A DNA stretch of 64,000 nt, taken from NCBI GenBank assembly GCA_934661375.1, contig CAKUJH010000010.1, positions 1 to 64,000 of the forward strand, given 5' to 3'. The number at the start of each line of letters is the position of its first letter. Within the stretch, counting starts at the first letter, position 1. The notes under the pieces were generated by a model. The model had not been told where the DNA came from. It saw only the letters and a program-made list of their open reading frames with translations, and made no database searches. The position numbers and the translations under genes are program-made. Below, piece by piece: positions 26,692 through 34,772 of this stretch. Source of the stretch: an uncultured Victivallales bacterium (GTDB lineage: Bacteria; Verrucomicrobiota; Lentisphaeria; Victivallales; UBA1829).

Positions 26692-27543
26692 ATCTATGAT
26701 AACGGCTTCCGGCGGGCACAGTATGCGCTGCCGGATAAATGTTACGCCCAGACCGGCGGAAACGAACAGCCGGGTACGGGTGAGACGGTGTTCATAAAGA
26801 CCGTATTCAAATTTTTTCCAGTGCCGGGAGGAAGTCATCAGTGCGCCGAAACCAGGCAGACGAATCTGTCCGCCGTGGGTGTGTCCGCATAGAATCAAGT
26901 CGATTCCATACAGGTTCTCCGGCGACAAGGCAAGCGGCACGGTATCCGGGTTATGCGCCAGCACACACTCGAAAGCATACGGCTTCCGGGGCTGGACGTA
27001 TTCCGGATTTCCTTTGCGGTAATCATCCAGTCCGAATATGCGCATCCCATCCTGCTGAACTGCGGAATTGACCAGCAGATGCAGTCCGTTCTGTTCCCAT
27101 GCCCGGCGCCAGTCACGGTTCGGCAGCCACGGACGCATGAGATCCCAATTGCCGTATACGCCCAGTTTCCTGCCGGGACACTGTAAACTGCGGAACAGTT
27201 CCGCGCATTCGGCGAAACAGCAGGCATACGCCATCAGATCACCGCCGAAAAAAATATGATCCGGGTGATACAGTGCCGTGGTTTCCAGAAGAAAATTCCG
27301 GATATGCTCCGTACCGCGCCAGGCGAGGCTGCCCGGAAATGCACGGGCTGTCTGCGGACGGATATGCAGATCGGAGAAAAAAAGAATCCGTCTGCCCGAC
27401 AGATTCCGGGCGGACGGAGACAATGTATGACGATAGAACACCCGGCGGAAAGCTCCGGCGGCTTCATATTTCAGCACACCGGAGTTGATTCCGTCAACCC
27501 GTTTCCAGTCATCGGGTCTGCTCTGAAGGGAGTCTTCGTTCAC
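26680..27543 (-). CDS. Calcineurin-like metallophosphoesterase (YaeI type)
   Basis: A 287-residue enzyme with the complete metallophosphoesterase motif set: FFSDLHI, GGDLM, GNWD, and AHNPD followed by LCGHTHGGQIRLPG. The last signature is typical of the YaeI/YkuE group, which hydrolyse UDP-diacylglucosamine-type or other phosphodiesters at the membrane; here no membrane anchor is seen. The GTG start overlaps the stop of the greA gene (GTGA), so it is translated with it. Substrate unknown. Confidence 0.85.
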   Translation of the reverse strand: MNEDSLQSRPDDWKRVDGINSGVLKYEAAGAFRRVFYRHTLSPSARNLSGRRILFFSDLHIRPQTARAFPGSLAWRGTEHIRNFLLETTALYHPDHIFFGGDLMAYACCFAECAELFRSLQCPGRKLGVYGNWDLMRPWLPNRDWRRAWEQNGLHLLVNSAVQQDGMRIFGLDDYRKGNPEYVQPRKPYAFECVLAHNPDTVPLALSPENLYGIDLILCGHTHGGQIRLPGFGALMTSSRHWKKFEYGLYEHRLTRTRLFVSAGLGVTFIRQRILCPPEAVIIDLVS

Positions 27544-29654
27544 TCTTCAGGGGAGAGTTCTTTTGCCAGGGCGGCATCCAGCGGAGCGATCGCTTTGACC
27601 GTAACCTTGGAGCCGTCGGGCAGGGTGAGGGCATCGCCGACTTTTGCGCCGAGCAGGATTTCACCGAACTTGGTTTTGTAGGAAACCAGATTGCGGTCGG
27701 GATTTCCGTCCCATGCGCCGACAATGCTGTAAACTTTGGACGAACCGTCCGCGCCCAGCAGAGTAACTGCAGTTCCCATGGAAACCTTGTCGGTATCCGC
27801 CTTGAATACGAGGAAATTGAGGGGCTGGACCGTTGCGACGAGGGTTTCGAGTTCGGAACGGCGTCTGTGCAGGAAACGGCGGCGTTCCTTGGCGGCGTCG
27901 TATTCGGCATTTTCGCGGAAGTCGCCGAATCCGCGGGCATGTTCGATGGCCTTGACGTTTTCCGGAATCTGAACGCGGACAATGTTGTCGAGTTCAGCAA
28001 CCAGTTCCTTGTAGGATTTGAGAGAGGTCATCGGTGCAGCCTGCTGTTTTGCGGCAGTTTCGCCGGAGGTCTGCGCCATGAGTTTCTTTCCTTCACCGCT
28101 TTCGATGTGTTCCGTGAGAGCGGCGGAGTGCCGTGCCAGTTTCACCAGCAGACTCTGGCATTCGCCCGGCGCCATGTTGCGCATACGCTGAATGGAGCTG
28201 ATGATCGAGGGAATATTGTCGCCGGCATTTGCCAGCACAAATTTCTGGAAGTCCGCTTTGTCGAACAGGTTGCGTTTGAGGTCGCGCTGGGCGGCTGCCC
28301 ATTCCTTCGGAAGTCCTTCTTCCGAAAGGGCATGGGAGATGTTCGCCATGGTGATGAAGTTTTTGATTTCTTCCGGATAGTTCGCCTTGTTTTTCCAGAT
28401 GGCCATAATCACATCGGAACGGAGATGTTCCGCCGTGAACAGGGCATCGCTGATGTCATCAATCGTCAGTTCTTCGAAGATGATATGGATACAGCGCAAG
28501 GGAAGAATCATTGCCAGTTTGGCGATTTCCAGGCGGGAATACAGCAGTTCTGCCACTTTCAGGAAGCCGGGGAAGAGCCGCACGGGGAGGCGTCCCCAGA
28601 TTTCCAGATTCTTGAGAGGAGTGGATTCGGAAACCGTTTCCGGGAAGAAAGGCACTTTGCCGCGGATGCCGTCATACATGGAATGCAGCACGGCGTCATC
28701 GGCGGAGTATGCGAGTTCCGCCATACAGGACGCCAGCATTTCCAGATCCTTGGGGGTCATGCCGGGGCGGATGTGGGTGAACAGCCGGGACAGCTTTGCG
28801 GCTTCTTCCGCGGTCAGCGTGACCTGATCCTGCGGAACGTCTTTGAGCAGAGTCTGGAGTTCCAGAAGACTGCGGGCATCGCGGTAGGTGCGCTGTTTGG
28901 GAGCCGTTTTGACTGCGGCTGCTTCCATGTTCCACCATGCTTCAAAGGCATCCGTCCCGAAGATGGCGGGAACGAACATTTTCTGAATGATTTCATGAAT
29001 CTTGTTGTCCGAGATGTCGCCGAGCGCATAATGACGCAGTTTTTCGCGATAGTAGGCGGACGGCTTGACCGTGCCGCGGGAGGTTGCGATGATGTTGGTC
29101 ATTTCCATGCTGGGTTCAAAGAAGAAGCAGTTGACGAGAGCCTGGGACACCGGAATGGAAATCTGTCCGCCGGTGGCGAAAGTAGCAATCACAATGCCGG
29201 CAACCACTTTGTCCACGTTGATGATGCGTCCCCAGGTTCTGGAGTCGGACTGGAAAACATACGCATTGGTTTTCAGGTGCTGAAGTTTGCGGATACGCTG
29301 AGCCACATCTGCCACGGGGACGCCGGGATCTCTGGCTCCGACGGCTTTGGCAACGCCGGAGCTGGAAATGTACGGGGGTAAAAATTTCCGGATCGCATAG
29401 TGCAATGCGATCCGGAAGGCAGAGGAGTCAAGGATGCTTTTTTCGGCAAGAGAGAGGCATACCGCCGCTTTGTTTTCATCATTGTAAATGGATTCATCCC
29501 AAGCGTCGAAAAGAAGATCGAAATTTTCGGCTGAGCCTTTCAACAGACTGATGTCGGTCTCTTTGATTTCTTTAAGAAGACGCGCTACGGCAGCATCATT
29601 TTCCGGCTGTGACGCCGCCATGATCAAATCGTCTAATTCCTGTTTTCCGTTCAT
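27540..29654 (-). CDS. greA: Transcription elongation factor GreA, long form with N-terminal extension
   Basis: A 704-residue protein; the ATG at 29654 follows AAGGAG by 7 bases. The last 160 residues are a whole GreA/GreB: the coiled-coil with the catalytic tip acidic residues (GDFRENAEYDAAKERR, Asp and Glu as in E. coli Asp41/Glu44) and the FKBP-like C-terminal domain (SIVGAWDGNPDR, VTVKAIAPL). The first 540 residues form an alpha-helical domain with no catalytic motif that I recognise. E. coli GreA has only 158 residues. Chlamydial GreA is also over 700 residues with a helical N-terminal part, so this supports PVC ancestry. It rescues backtracked RNA polymerase. Confidence 0.9.
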   Translation of the reverse strand: MNGKQELDDLIMAASQPENDAAVARLLKEIKETDISLLKGSAENFDLLFDAWDESIYNDENKAAVCLSLAEKSILDSSAFRIALHYAIRKFLPPYISSSGVAKAVGARDPGVPVADVAQRIRKLQHLKTNAYVFQSDSRTWGRIINVDKVVAGIVIATFATGGQISIPVSQALVNCFFFEPSMEMTNIIATSRGTVKPSAYYREKLRHYALGDISDNKIHEIIQKMFVPAIFGTDAFEAWWNMEAAAVKTAPKQRTYRDARSLLELQTLLKDVPQDQVTLTAEEAAKLSRLFTHIRPGMTPKDLEMLASCMAELAYSADDAVLHSMYDGIRGKVPFFPETVSESTPLKNLEIWGRLPVRLFPGFLKVAELLYSRLEIAKLAMILPLRCIHIIFEELTIDDISDALFTAEHLRSDVIMAIWKNKANYPEEIKNFITMANISHALSEEGLPKEWAAAQRDLKRNLFDKADFQKFVLANAGDNIPSIISSIQRMRNMAPGECQSLLVKLARHSAALTEHIESGEGKKLMAQTSGETAAKQQAAPMTSLKSYKELVAELDNIVRVQIPENVKAIEHARGFGDFRENAEYDAAKERRRFLHRRRSELETLVATVQPLNFLVFKADTDKVSMGTAVTLLGADGSSKVYSIVGAWDGNPDRNLVSYKTKFGEILLGAKVGDALTLPDGSKVTVKAIAPLDAALAKELSPEE

Positions 29655-29700
29655 TTCTCTGCTCCTTGTCTGAACTGCACTTAGATTTTTGTAACTAATC

Positions 29701-29729
29701 AATATACACTCTTTTTCCATTATTTTCAA
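29701..29729 (-). promoter_or_regulatory. Promoter of greA
   Basis: On the minus strand TTGAAA (29724-29729), a 17-base spacer and TATATT (29701-29706), about 47 bases before the greA ATG. Confidence 0.65.
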
Positions 29730-29814
29730 TATATGAAAACGGCTGCCGCCGGTGTTTTTTGCCGATTTTTTTGAAACACGGCTTGCAGATGGCGGTCAGC
29801 TGCAAACCAAAAAT

Positions 29815-29843
29815 CCCCCGATGCCGGGTCTGGCACAGGGGGG
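29815..29843 (-). terminator. Terminator of the small iron-sulfur protein gene
   Basis: On the minus strand CCCCC and GGGGG arms enclose an inner GTGCC/GGCAT stem with a small internal mismatch, followed by ATTTTT. It lies about 25 bases after the stop at 29867. Confidence 0.6.
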
Positions 29844-29866
29844 ACAGCTTGACGGATAAGAATTTT

Positions 29867-30121
29867 TTATTCTTCCAGCAGCAGACGCATTTTCTCGTAA
29901 ATTTTGTCGGGAGTGGCTTTTTCGATCACTTCGCCGTTCAATTTCACAAACGGAGCGCCGGATAATTTGCTTTTATTGCAAAGTTCCATGCAGGGAATCG
30001 CCCGGATATTGGCTTTTCCGCGAAGTTCGGACGGCATTTCATTTTCAATGTTCAGAAGTTTGTCGGCGCCCAGCATAAAACAGGTGGTTCCGCAGCAAAT
30101 TTCCAGTTGCATCTTTTTCAT
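29867..30121 (-). CDS. Small thioredoxin-fold [2Fe-2S] ferredoxin-like protein
   Basis: An 84-residue protein starting KKMQLEICCGTTCFMLGA and containing IPCMELCNK and GAPFVKLNGE. The four-Cys pattern (C-x4-C then C-x3-C about 35 residues on) and the fold pattern are those of the NuoE/HydC-type thioredoxin-like [2Fe-2S] domains; here the domain is free-standing. A GAGGAG site lies upstream of the ATG. It has its own promoter (30219-30246). A second such protein and AdhE lie just upstream, pointing to electron transfer to or from NAD(P)- or hydrogenase-type partners. The partner is not in the window. Confidence 0.7.
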   Translation of the reverse strand: MKKMQLEICCGTTCFMLGADKLLNIENEMPSELRGKANIRAIPCMELCNKSKLSGAPFVKLNGEVIEKATPDKIYEKMRLLLEE

Positions 30122-30218
30122 GGTCGTTCTCCTCTGCTGATAAAGTTCATAGAGTCCTGGGACTCTGTTGTTTCTGAAACGGATACCTCTCAAAAATCCG
30201 GTACCGCTTTATTTTTTT

Positions 30219-30246
30219 ACAATAGCAGTGCCGGACGCATTTGCAA
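30219..30246 (-). promoter_or_regulatory. Promoter of the small iron-sulfur protein gene at 29867
   Basis: Minus-strand TTGCAA (30241-30246), a 16-base spacer and TATTGT (30219-30224), about 100 bases before the ATG. Confidence 0.5.
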
Positions 30247-30283
30247 GCTGGCGAACAGGCAAAAAGGCAGGATTTACTGATTT

Positions 30284-30547
30284 TTATTTGCTTCCGGACT
30301 GCGGAAAGCAGTTTTCCAGCAGTTCCTGCATCGCTTTGCGGTCAACATGCTTATGGATTTTGTCGTTGACATAGACGATCGGACCGTCGGCGCAGTTGCC
30401 GGAGCACAGTCCGCCGCAGAGGTCGATATCCACTTCATCGGAAAGACCGCGGTCTGCCAGAAATTTTTCCGTGACTTTCATGTTTTCGGCATTGCCCTTG
30501 GCAAAGCAGGCACTGCCGATGCAGATCACCATTTTGATTTTAGCCAT
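30284..30547 (-). CDS. Small thioredoxin-fold [2Fe-2S] ferredoxin-like protein
   Basis: An 87-residue protein with the start MAKIKMVICIGSACFAKGN and the segment DLCGGLCSGNCADGPIVYVN. Cys residues at C-x4-C and C-x3-C positions, with an extra Cys in the second pair, fit a NuoE-like [2Fe-2S] centre. AAAGGA precedes the ATG at 30547. It is the second of two such small proteins and lies 120 bases after adhE, from which a long hairpin separates it. The likely role is electron carriage; the exact partner is unknown. Confidence 0.7.
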   Translation of the reverse strand: MAKIKMVICIGSACFAKGNAENMKVTEKFLADRGLSDEVDIDLCGGLCSGNCADGPIVYVNDKIHKHVDRKAMQELLENCFPQSGSK

Positions 30548-30578
30548 GATAAGATGTCCTTTGCGTTTAAACCAGTTG

Positions 30579-30617
30579 ACGGACCGGCTTCTAAACAGAG
30601 CTGCGAAGCCGGTCCGT
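30579..30617 (-). terminator. Long hairpin between adhE and the next gene
   Basis: A perfect 12-bp stem (ACGGACCGGCTT with AAGCCGGTCCGT) around a 15-base loop, without a T tract on either strand. It may terminate inefficiently or set 3' stability of the adhE transcript. Confidence 0.5.
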
Positions 30618-30668
30618 ATGTTATTCATGCGGAATAGGTTGCCGCATGAAACTCAGCCGTATTGCGGA

Positions 30669-33308
30669 TTATTTTCCGTAGTAGGCGGCGAGGTAGAGTT
30701 CCTTGATTTCCGAGATCAGCGGATAGCGCGGGTTGGCGCCGGTGCACTGGTCGTCGTAAGCCTTCACGCTCAGCTCATCCAGCTGTTTGAGGAAGGTTTC
30801 TTCGGTGATGCCTTTGGCGTCGAACCAGGGTTTCATGGCTTTCGGAATATCCAGTTCCGCCTTGAGTTCTTCCACTTTGGCAACCAGTTTCTTGACCAGT
30901 TCGTCATCGTCTTTGCCGGTGAGTCCGACGTAGCGGGCAACGGCGGCATAATCCGCTTTGGCGTTCGGGTAGTGGTACTGCGGGAACGCCGCCTGCTTGG
31001 TCATGCAGTCAACGGCATTGTATTTGATGATGTGGGAGATCAGGAAGGCGTTGGCGAGACCGTGCGGGACGTGGTACATGCCGCCGAGTTTGTGCGCCAT
31101 GGAGTGGCACACACCCAGGAAGGCGTTGGCGAAAGCCATACCAGCCATGGCGGAAGCGTTGAACATGTGTTCACGCGCAGTTTCGTTCATGGGGCCGTTC
31201 TTGTAGCAGTCGGGCAGATATTTGAAGATCAGGCTGGCGGCTTCGTTGGCGAGCGCGTTGCAGTAGTCGCTCTGCATACAGGAAACGCGGGCTTCCAGCG
31301 CATGGGTCAGGGCGTCGATACCGGAAATGGCGGTCAGACCTTTCGGCAGCTTCATGACCAGTTCCGTGTCGATGATCGCCATGTTCGGGGTCAGAGCGTA
31401 GTCCGCCAGCGGGAATTTCTGCTGGGTTTCTTCGTCGGTGATCACGGCGAACGGGGTAACTTCGGAACCGGTACCGCTGGTGGTTGGAACGGCGACCATC
31501 ATGGCTTTCTTGCCCAGATCCGGGAGTTTCACGATACGTTTGCGGATATCCATGAAGCGCATGGCAACGTCTTCAAATTTGATTTCCGGCTGTTCATACA
31601 TCAGCCACATGATTTTGGCGGCGTCGATCGGGGAGCCGCCGCCCACGGCGATGATGACATCCGCGTCGAAGCTCTTGAGCTGTTCCAGACCGCGTTTCGC
31701 CAGCTGAATGGTCGGATCCGGCGCAACATCGCTGAACACGTGGGTGGCAATGCCCATGTCGGTCAGTTTCTGGAGCATCGGACCGAGGACGCCCATGTTG
31801 TACAGGAATTTATCGGTAACGATGAACGCTCTTTTTTTGCCCGCGAGGTCGCCGAGAGCGGTGCAGAGGCAGCCGTATTTGAAGTACACTTTTTGCGGGA
31901 CACGGAACCACAGCATATTTTCTCTCCGTTTGGCAATGGATTTGATGTTCAGGAGGTTTTTCGGACCGACGTTTTCGGAGACGTAGTTGCCGCCCCACGA
32001 ACCGCAGCCCAGGGTCAGCGAGGGATTCAGCGCGAAGTTGTAAAGGTCGCCGATACCGCCCTGGGAACTCGGTGTGTTGATCAGCACGCGGCTGGCGAGC
32101 ATGACGTGACCGAATTCACGGATCCGTTCTTCATTCTGCGTATTGGTGTAAAGCACCGCCGTATGACCCAGACCGCCGTAGTTCAGCAGTTTCTTGGCAT
32201 TTTCAATGGCGTCTTCGTAAGTCGCCGCCTTGTACATCGCCAGGGTCGGGGACAGTTTTTCGCGGGAGAACGGCACTTCCGGTCCGACACCGCTGACTTC
32301 CGCGATCAGAACCTTCGTCTGCGGCGGAACTTTGATTCCGGCGAGCTTGGCAATGGTTACAGCCGTCTGACCGACGATTTTCGCGTTGAGTTTGCCGTCG
32401 ATCTGAATGGTGTTGCCGACTGCTTCGGCTTCCTTCTTGTTCAGAATGTAGCCGCCGCGTTTCAGAAATTCCTTCTTGACCGCATCATAGATGGAAGACA
32501 TCACGGTAACAGACTGTTCGGAGGCGCAGATCATGCCGTTGTCGAACGTCTTGGACAGTAGCACGGAGCTGACCGCCATTTCAATGTCGCAGGTGTCGTC
32601 GAAGATGACCGGCGTGTTGCCGGGACCGACGCCGACTGCCGGGGTGCCGGAGGAGTAAGCGGCTTTTACCATGCCGGGACCGCCGGTCGCCAGAATCAGG
32701 GAAACATCCTTATGACCCATCAGATAACCGGACATCGCCACGGTGGGGTCGTCGATCCAGGCGATGATGTCTTCCGGCGCACCGGCTTTGACTGCGGCAT
32801 CGAGCACGATTTTCGCCGCATAGTTGGTGCATTTCTTGGCGCGCGGATGCGGGCTGAACACAATGCCGTTGCGGGTTTTCAGACAGATCAGGGATTTGAA
32901 GATCGCAGTGGAGGTCGGGTTGGTGGTCGGAACGATACCGGCGATGACGCCGCGCGGTTCGGCGATTTTGATCATGCCGAAAGCGTCATCGGTTTCGATG
33001 ATTCCGCAGGTCTTCAGCGGCAGATACTTGTTGCAGATGTATTCCGACGCATAGTGGTTCTTGATGATTTTGTCTTCGACTACGCCCATACCGGTTTCTT
33101 CGACTGCCATCTGAGCCAGAGGAATACGCATGTTGTTGGCTGCCAGCGCCGCGGCCTGGAAAATCTTGTCAACCTGTTCCTGGGAGAAGTTGGCATAAAT
33201 TTCCTGTGCCTTTTTGACTTTTGCCACCAGCGCGTCGACGATCGCCTTTTCTTCTGCTTCCTTGACTTCCGGCGCAGCCGTCTTTGCCGGTTCCACTTTC
33301 TTCACCAT
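30669..33308 (-). CDS. adhE: Bifunctional acetaldehyde-CoA/alcohol dehydrogenase AdhE
   Basis: An 879-residue enzyme that reduces acetyl-CoA to ethanol with two NADH. The N-terminal half is an aldehyde dehydrogenase with the catalytic Cys in GMICASEQSVTV (about residue 259). The C-terminal half is an iron-dependent alcohol dehydrogenase with GGGSPIDAAKIMW, TTSGTGSEVTPFAVI and the metal-ligand His residues in CHSMAHKLGGMYHVPHG (about residue 733). An AAGGAGG site precedes the ATG. A 17-residue Lys/Pro/Glu leader is extra to the family. It supports a fermentative anaerobic life. Confidence 0.96.
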   Translation of the reverse strand: MVKKVEPAKTAAPEVKEAEEKAIVDALVAKVKKAQEIYANFSQEQVDKIFQAAALAANNMRIPLAQMAVEETGMGVVEDKIIKNHYASEYICNKYLPLKTCGIIETDDAFGMIKIAEPRGVIAGIVPTTNPTSTAIFKSLICLKTRNGIVFSPHPRAKKCTNYAAKIVLDAAVKAGAPEDIIAWIDDPTVAMSGYLMGHKDVSLILATGGPGMVKAAYSSGTPAVGVGPGNTPVIFDDTCDIEMAVSSVLLSKTFDNGMICASEQSVTVMSSIYDAVKKEFLKRGGYILNKKEAEAVGNTIQIDGKLNAKIVGQTAVTIAKLAGIKVPPQTKVLIAEVSGVGPEVPFSREKLSPTLAMYKAATYEDAIENAKKLLNYGGLGHTAVLYTNTQNEERIREFGHVMLASRVLINTPSSQGGIGDLYNFALNPSLTLGCGSWGGNYVSENVGPKNLLNIKSIAKRRENMLWFRVPQKVYFKYGCLCTALGDLAGKKRAFIVTDKFLYNMGVLGPMLQKLTDMGIATHVFSDVAPDPTIQLAKRGLEQLKSFDADVIIAVGGGSPIDAAKIMWLMYEQPEIKFEDVAMRFMDIRKRIVKLPDLGKKAMMVAVPTTSGTGSEVTPFAVITDEETQQKFPLADYALTPNMAIIDTELVMKLPKGLTAISGIDALTHALEARVSCMQSDYCNALANEAASLIFKYLPDCYKNGPMNETAREHMFNASAMAGMAFANAFLGVCHSMAHKLGGMYHVPHGLANAFLISHIIKYNAVDCMTKQAAFPQYHYPNAKADYAAVARYVGLTGKDDDELVKKLVAKVEELKAELDIPKAMKPWFDAKGITEETFLKQLDELSVKAYDDQCTGANPRYPLISEIKELYLAAYYGK

Positions 33309-33380
33309 CTCAAACCTCCTTGTTTAGATGATTATTTAATATCATGTGATGCTATTTTTTTATCATCAATGGAATGAGTG

Positions 33381-33410
33381 GTAATATGCCTTAACTTTTT
33401 ATAAAGTCAA
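33381..33410 (-). promoter_or_regulatory. Promoter of adhE, with inverted repeat in the leader
   Basis: On the minus strand TTGACT (33405-33410), an 18-base spacer and TATTAC (33381-33386). In the leader an AT-rich inverted repeat ATGAT-N8-ATCAT (33328-33345) lies 20 bases before the ATG; it could be a redox regulator site but is not a clear Rex box. Confidence 0.5.
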
Positions 33411-33613
33411 GCCGGGAAATAAAAAAATCTTAAATATTTTTGGGATTGAACTTGAAAACAGCCGGTTTCAAGGCGGTTTCCGGTCTGAAACGGGGTGTGA
33501 CAACGGAGCTGAAAAGCATTTTTGCGGACAGAAACGGTGTGGTCAGTCCTTCGTCCGGAAGTTTTTGAAATATCCATGAACCGGAAAATGAATGAAAATA
33601 ATGTACATCTGAC

Positions 33614-33642
33614 TTGCATTTGCGGCGGTTCTGTGTTATTGT
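33614..33642 (+). promoter_or_regulatory. Promoter ahead of the Sel1-repeat genes
   Basis: TTGCAT (33614-33619), a 17-base spacer and TATTGT (33637-33642). It lies about 300 bases before the first Sel1 gene. Confidence 0.45.
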
Positions 33643-33942
33643 ATGATCATTTAAGAAATCGGGACGGATACGATAAAACTTGCAATTTTACGACTGCTTG
33701 CTCAGACCCCGAATCAGAACATGAAAAGTCGGTTTCTTCTTCCGAACGGGAGGGAAGCGGATGCTTTGTGTATTTATTCCTGTCTGCATGTCTCCGAAAA
33801 AAATGCAAATTTTCATCATTTCCGTGTAAGATTCCGGTTCCATTATCGCAGTTAGTCAGAGAAAAGAACTTTCCACTGCGCGTTCGACGATGCCGCTGGG
33901 AAGTCCGAACAACCAAACAAAGGAGACCAGGAGACCGTAAGA
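33643..33942 (+). other. Long untranslated leader or unannotated RNA
   Basis: About 290 bases between the promoter and the first Sel1 ATG hold no convincing gene on either strand. I recognise no known riboswitch consensus. A ribosome site (AGGAG) lies just before 33943. Confidence 0.35.
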
Positions 33943-34680
33943 ATGAATGCCTCGCAGAGAACTTCATATTCAGAACCTCAAAAAACTCCAGAGCAGTTGC
34001 TGGCTTTGGGAAAAGAATACTATGAAAAGAGGGAATACGGGAGTGCCGCAGAATATTTCAAGCAGGCGGCAAATAGAGGAAACAGCATTGCTCAATATTT
34101 ATTGGGTTTGTGTTATGTCAATGGTTTTGGTGTAACACAGAATTATGCGAAAGCGGTGAAATGGTTCCGTAAATCAGCGGAGCAAGGGAATGCGGACGGA
34201 CAGTGGCGTTTAGGCGTATGTTACACAACTGTGATTGGAGTAATGCCAGATTCAGCGGAAGCAGCGAAGTGGTATCGCAAGGCAGCGGAGCAGGGACATG
34301 CGGAAGCTCAATGTCGTTTGGGTATATGTTATTCCTATGGGGTTGGAGTGGAGAGAAATTATACAGAAGCGGTGAAATGGTATCGTAAGGCAGCGGAGCA
34401 GGGGGATAAGGATGCACAATATCAACTGGGGTGCTATTATGAGAGGCTCTATTATGATGGGATAGGAGTGAAGCAATATTATACAGAAGCGGTGAAATGG
34501 TATCGTAAGGCAGCGGAGCAGGGGAATAGGTATGCACAATATGATCTGGGGTTTCGCTATTACCATGGGCAGGGGGTTGCGGTGGATAAAGAAAAGGCGA
34601 AGGAGTTGTGGAGAAAAGCCAAAAAGCAAGGGCATGAAGGAGCAGCGGTGGCTTTGCGGGAATGTTTTAATGAAGAATAA
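33943..34680 (+). CDS. Sel1-repeat protein, without signal peptide
   Basis: A 245-residue protein with five 36-residue Sel1 repeats (type KWYRKAAEQGxxxAQ, LGxCY) after a short N-terminal helical pair (EYYEKREYGSAAEYFKQAA). The fourth repeat has a 4-residue insertion (ERLYYDGIGV). No signal peptide is seen, so it is probably cytoplasmic. The last repeat and the C-terminus are almost identical at DNA level to those of the next gene. Sel1 repeats bind proteins; the partner is unknown. Its base composition is lower in GC than in the neighbouring genes. Confidence 0.85.
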   Translation: MNASQRTSYSEPQKTPEQLLALGKEYYEKREYGSAAEYFKQAANRGNSIAQYLLGLCYVNGFGVTQNYAKAVKWFRKSAEQGNADGQWRLGVCYTTVIGVMPDSAEAAKWYRKAAEQGHAEAQCRLGICYSYGVGVERNYTEAVKWYRKAAEQGDKDAQYQLGCYYERLYYDGIGVKQYYTEAVKWYRKAAEQGNRYAQYDLGFRYYHGQGVAVDKEKAKELWRKAKKQGHEGAAVALRECFNEE

Positions 34681-34772
34681 GCAGCTCGCGAGGTGGATTT
34701 AAAATAAAGCCTTTCGGCGGATATCGGAAGGGTTTTGGACAGAAAAAATAAGAGCGAAAAGGAGATTTTACC

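Noticed and set aside
30396..32561. A 721-residue open frame on the plus strand
   Set aside because: It is antisense to adhE, whose identity is beyond doubt.
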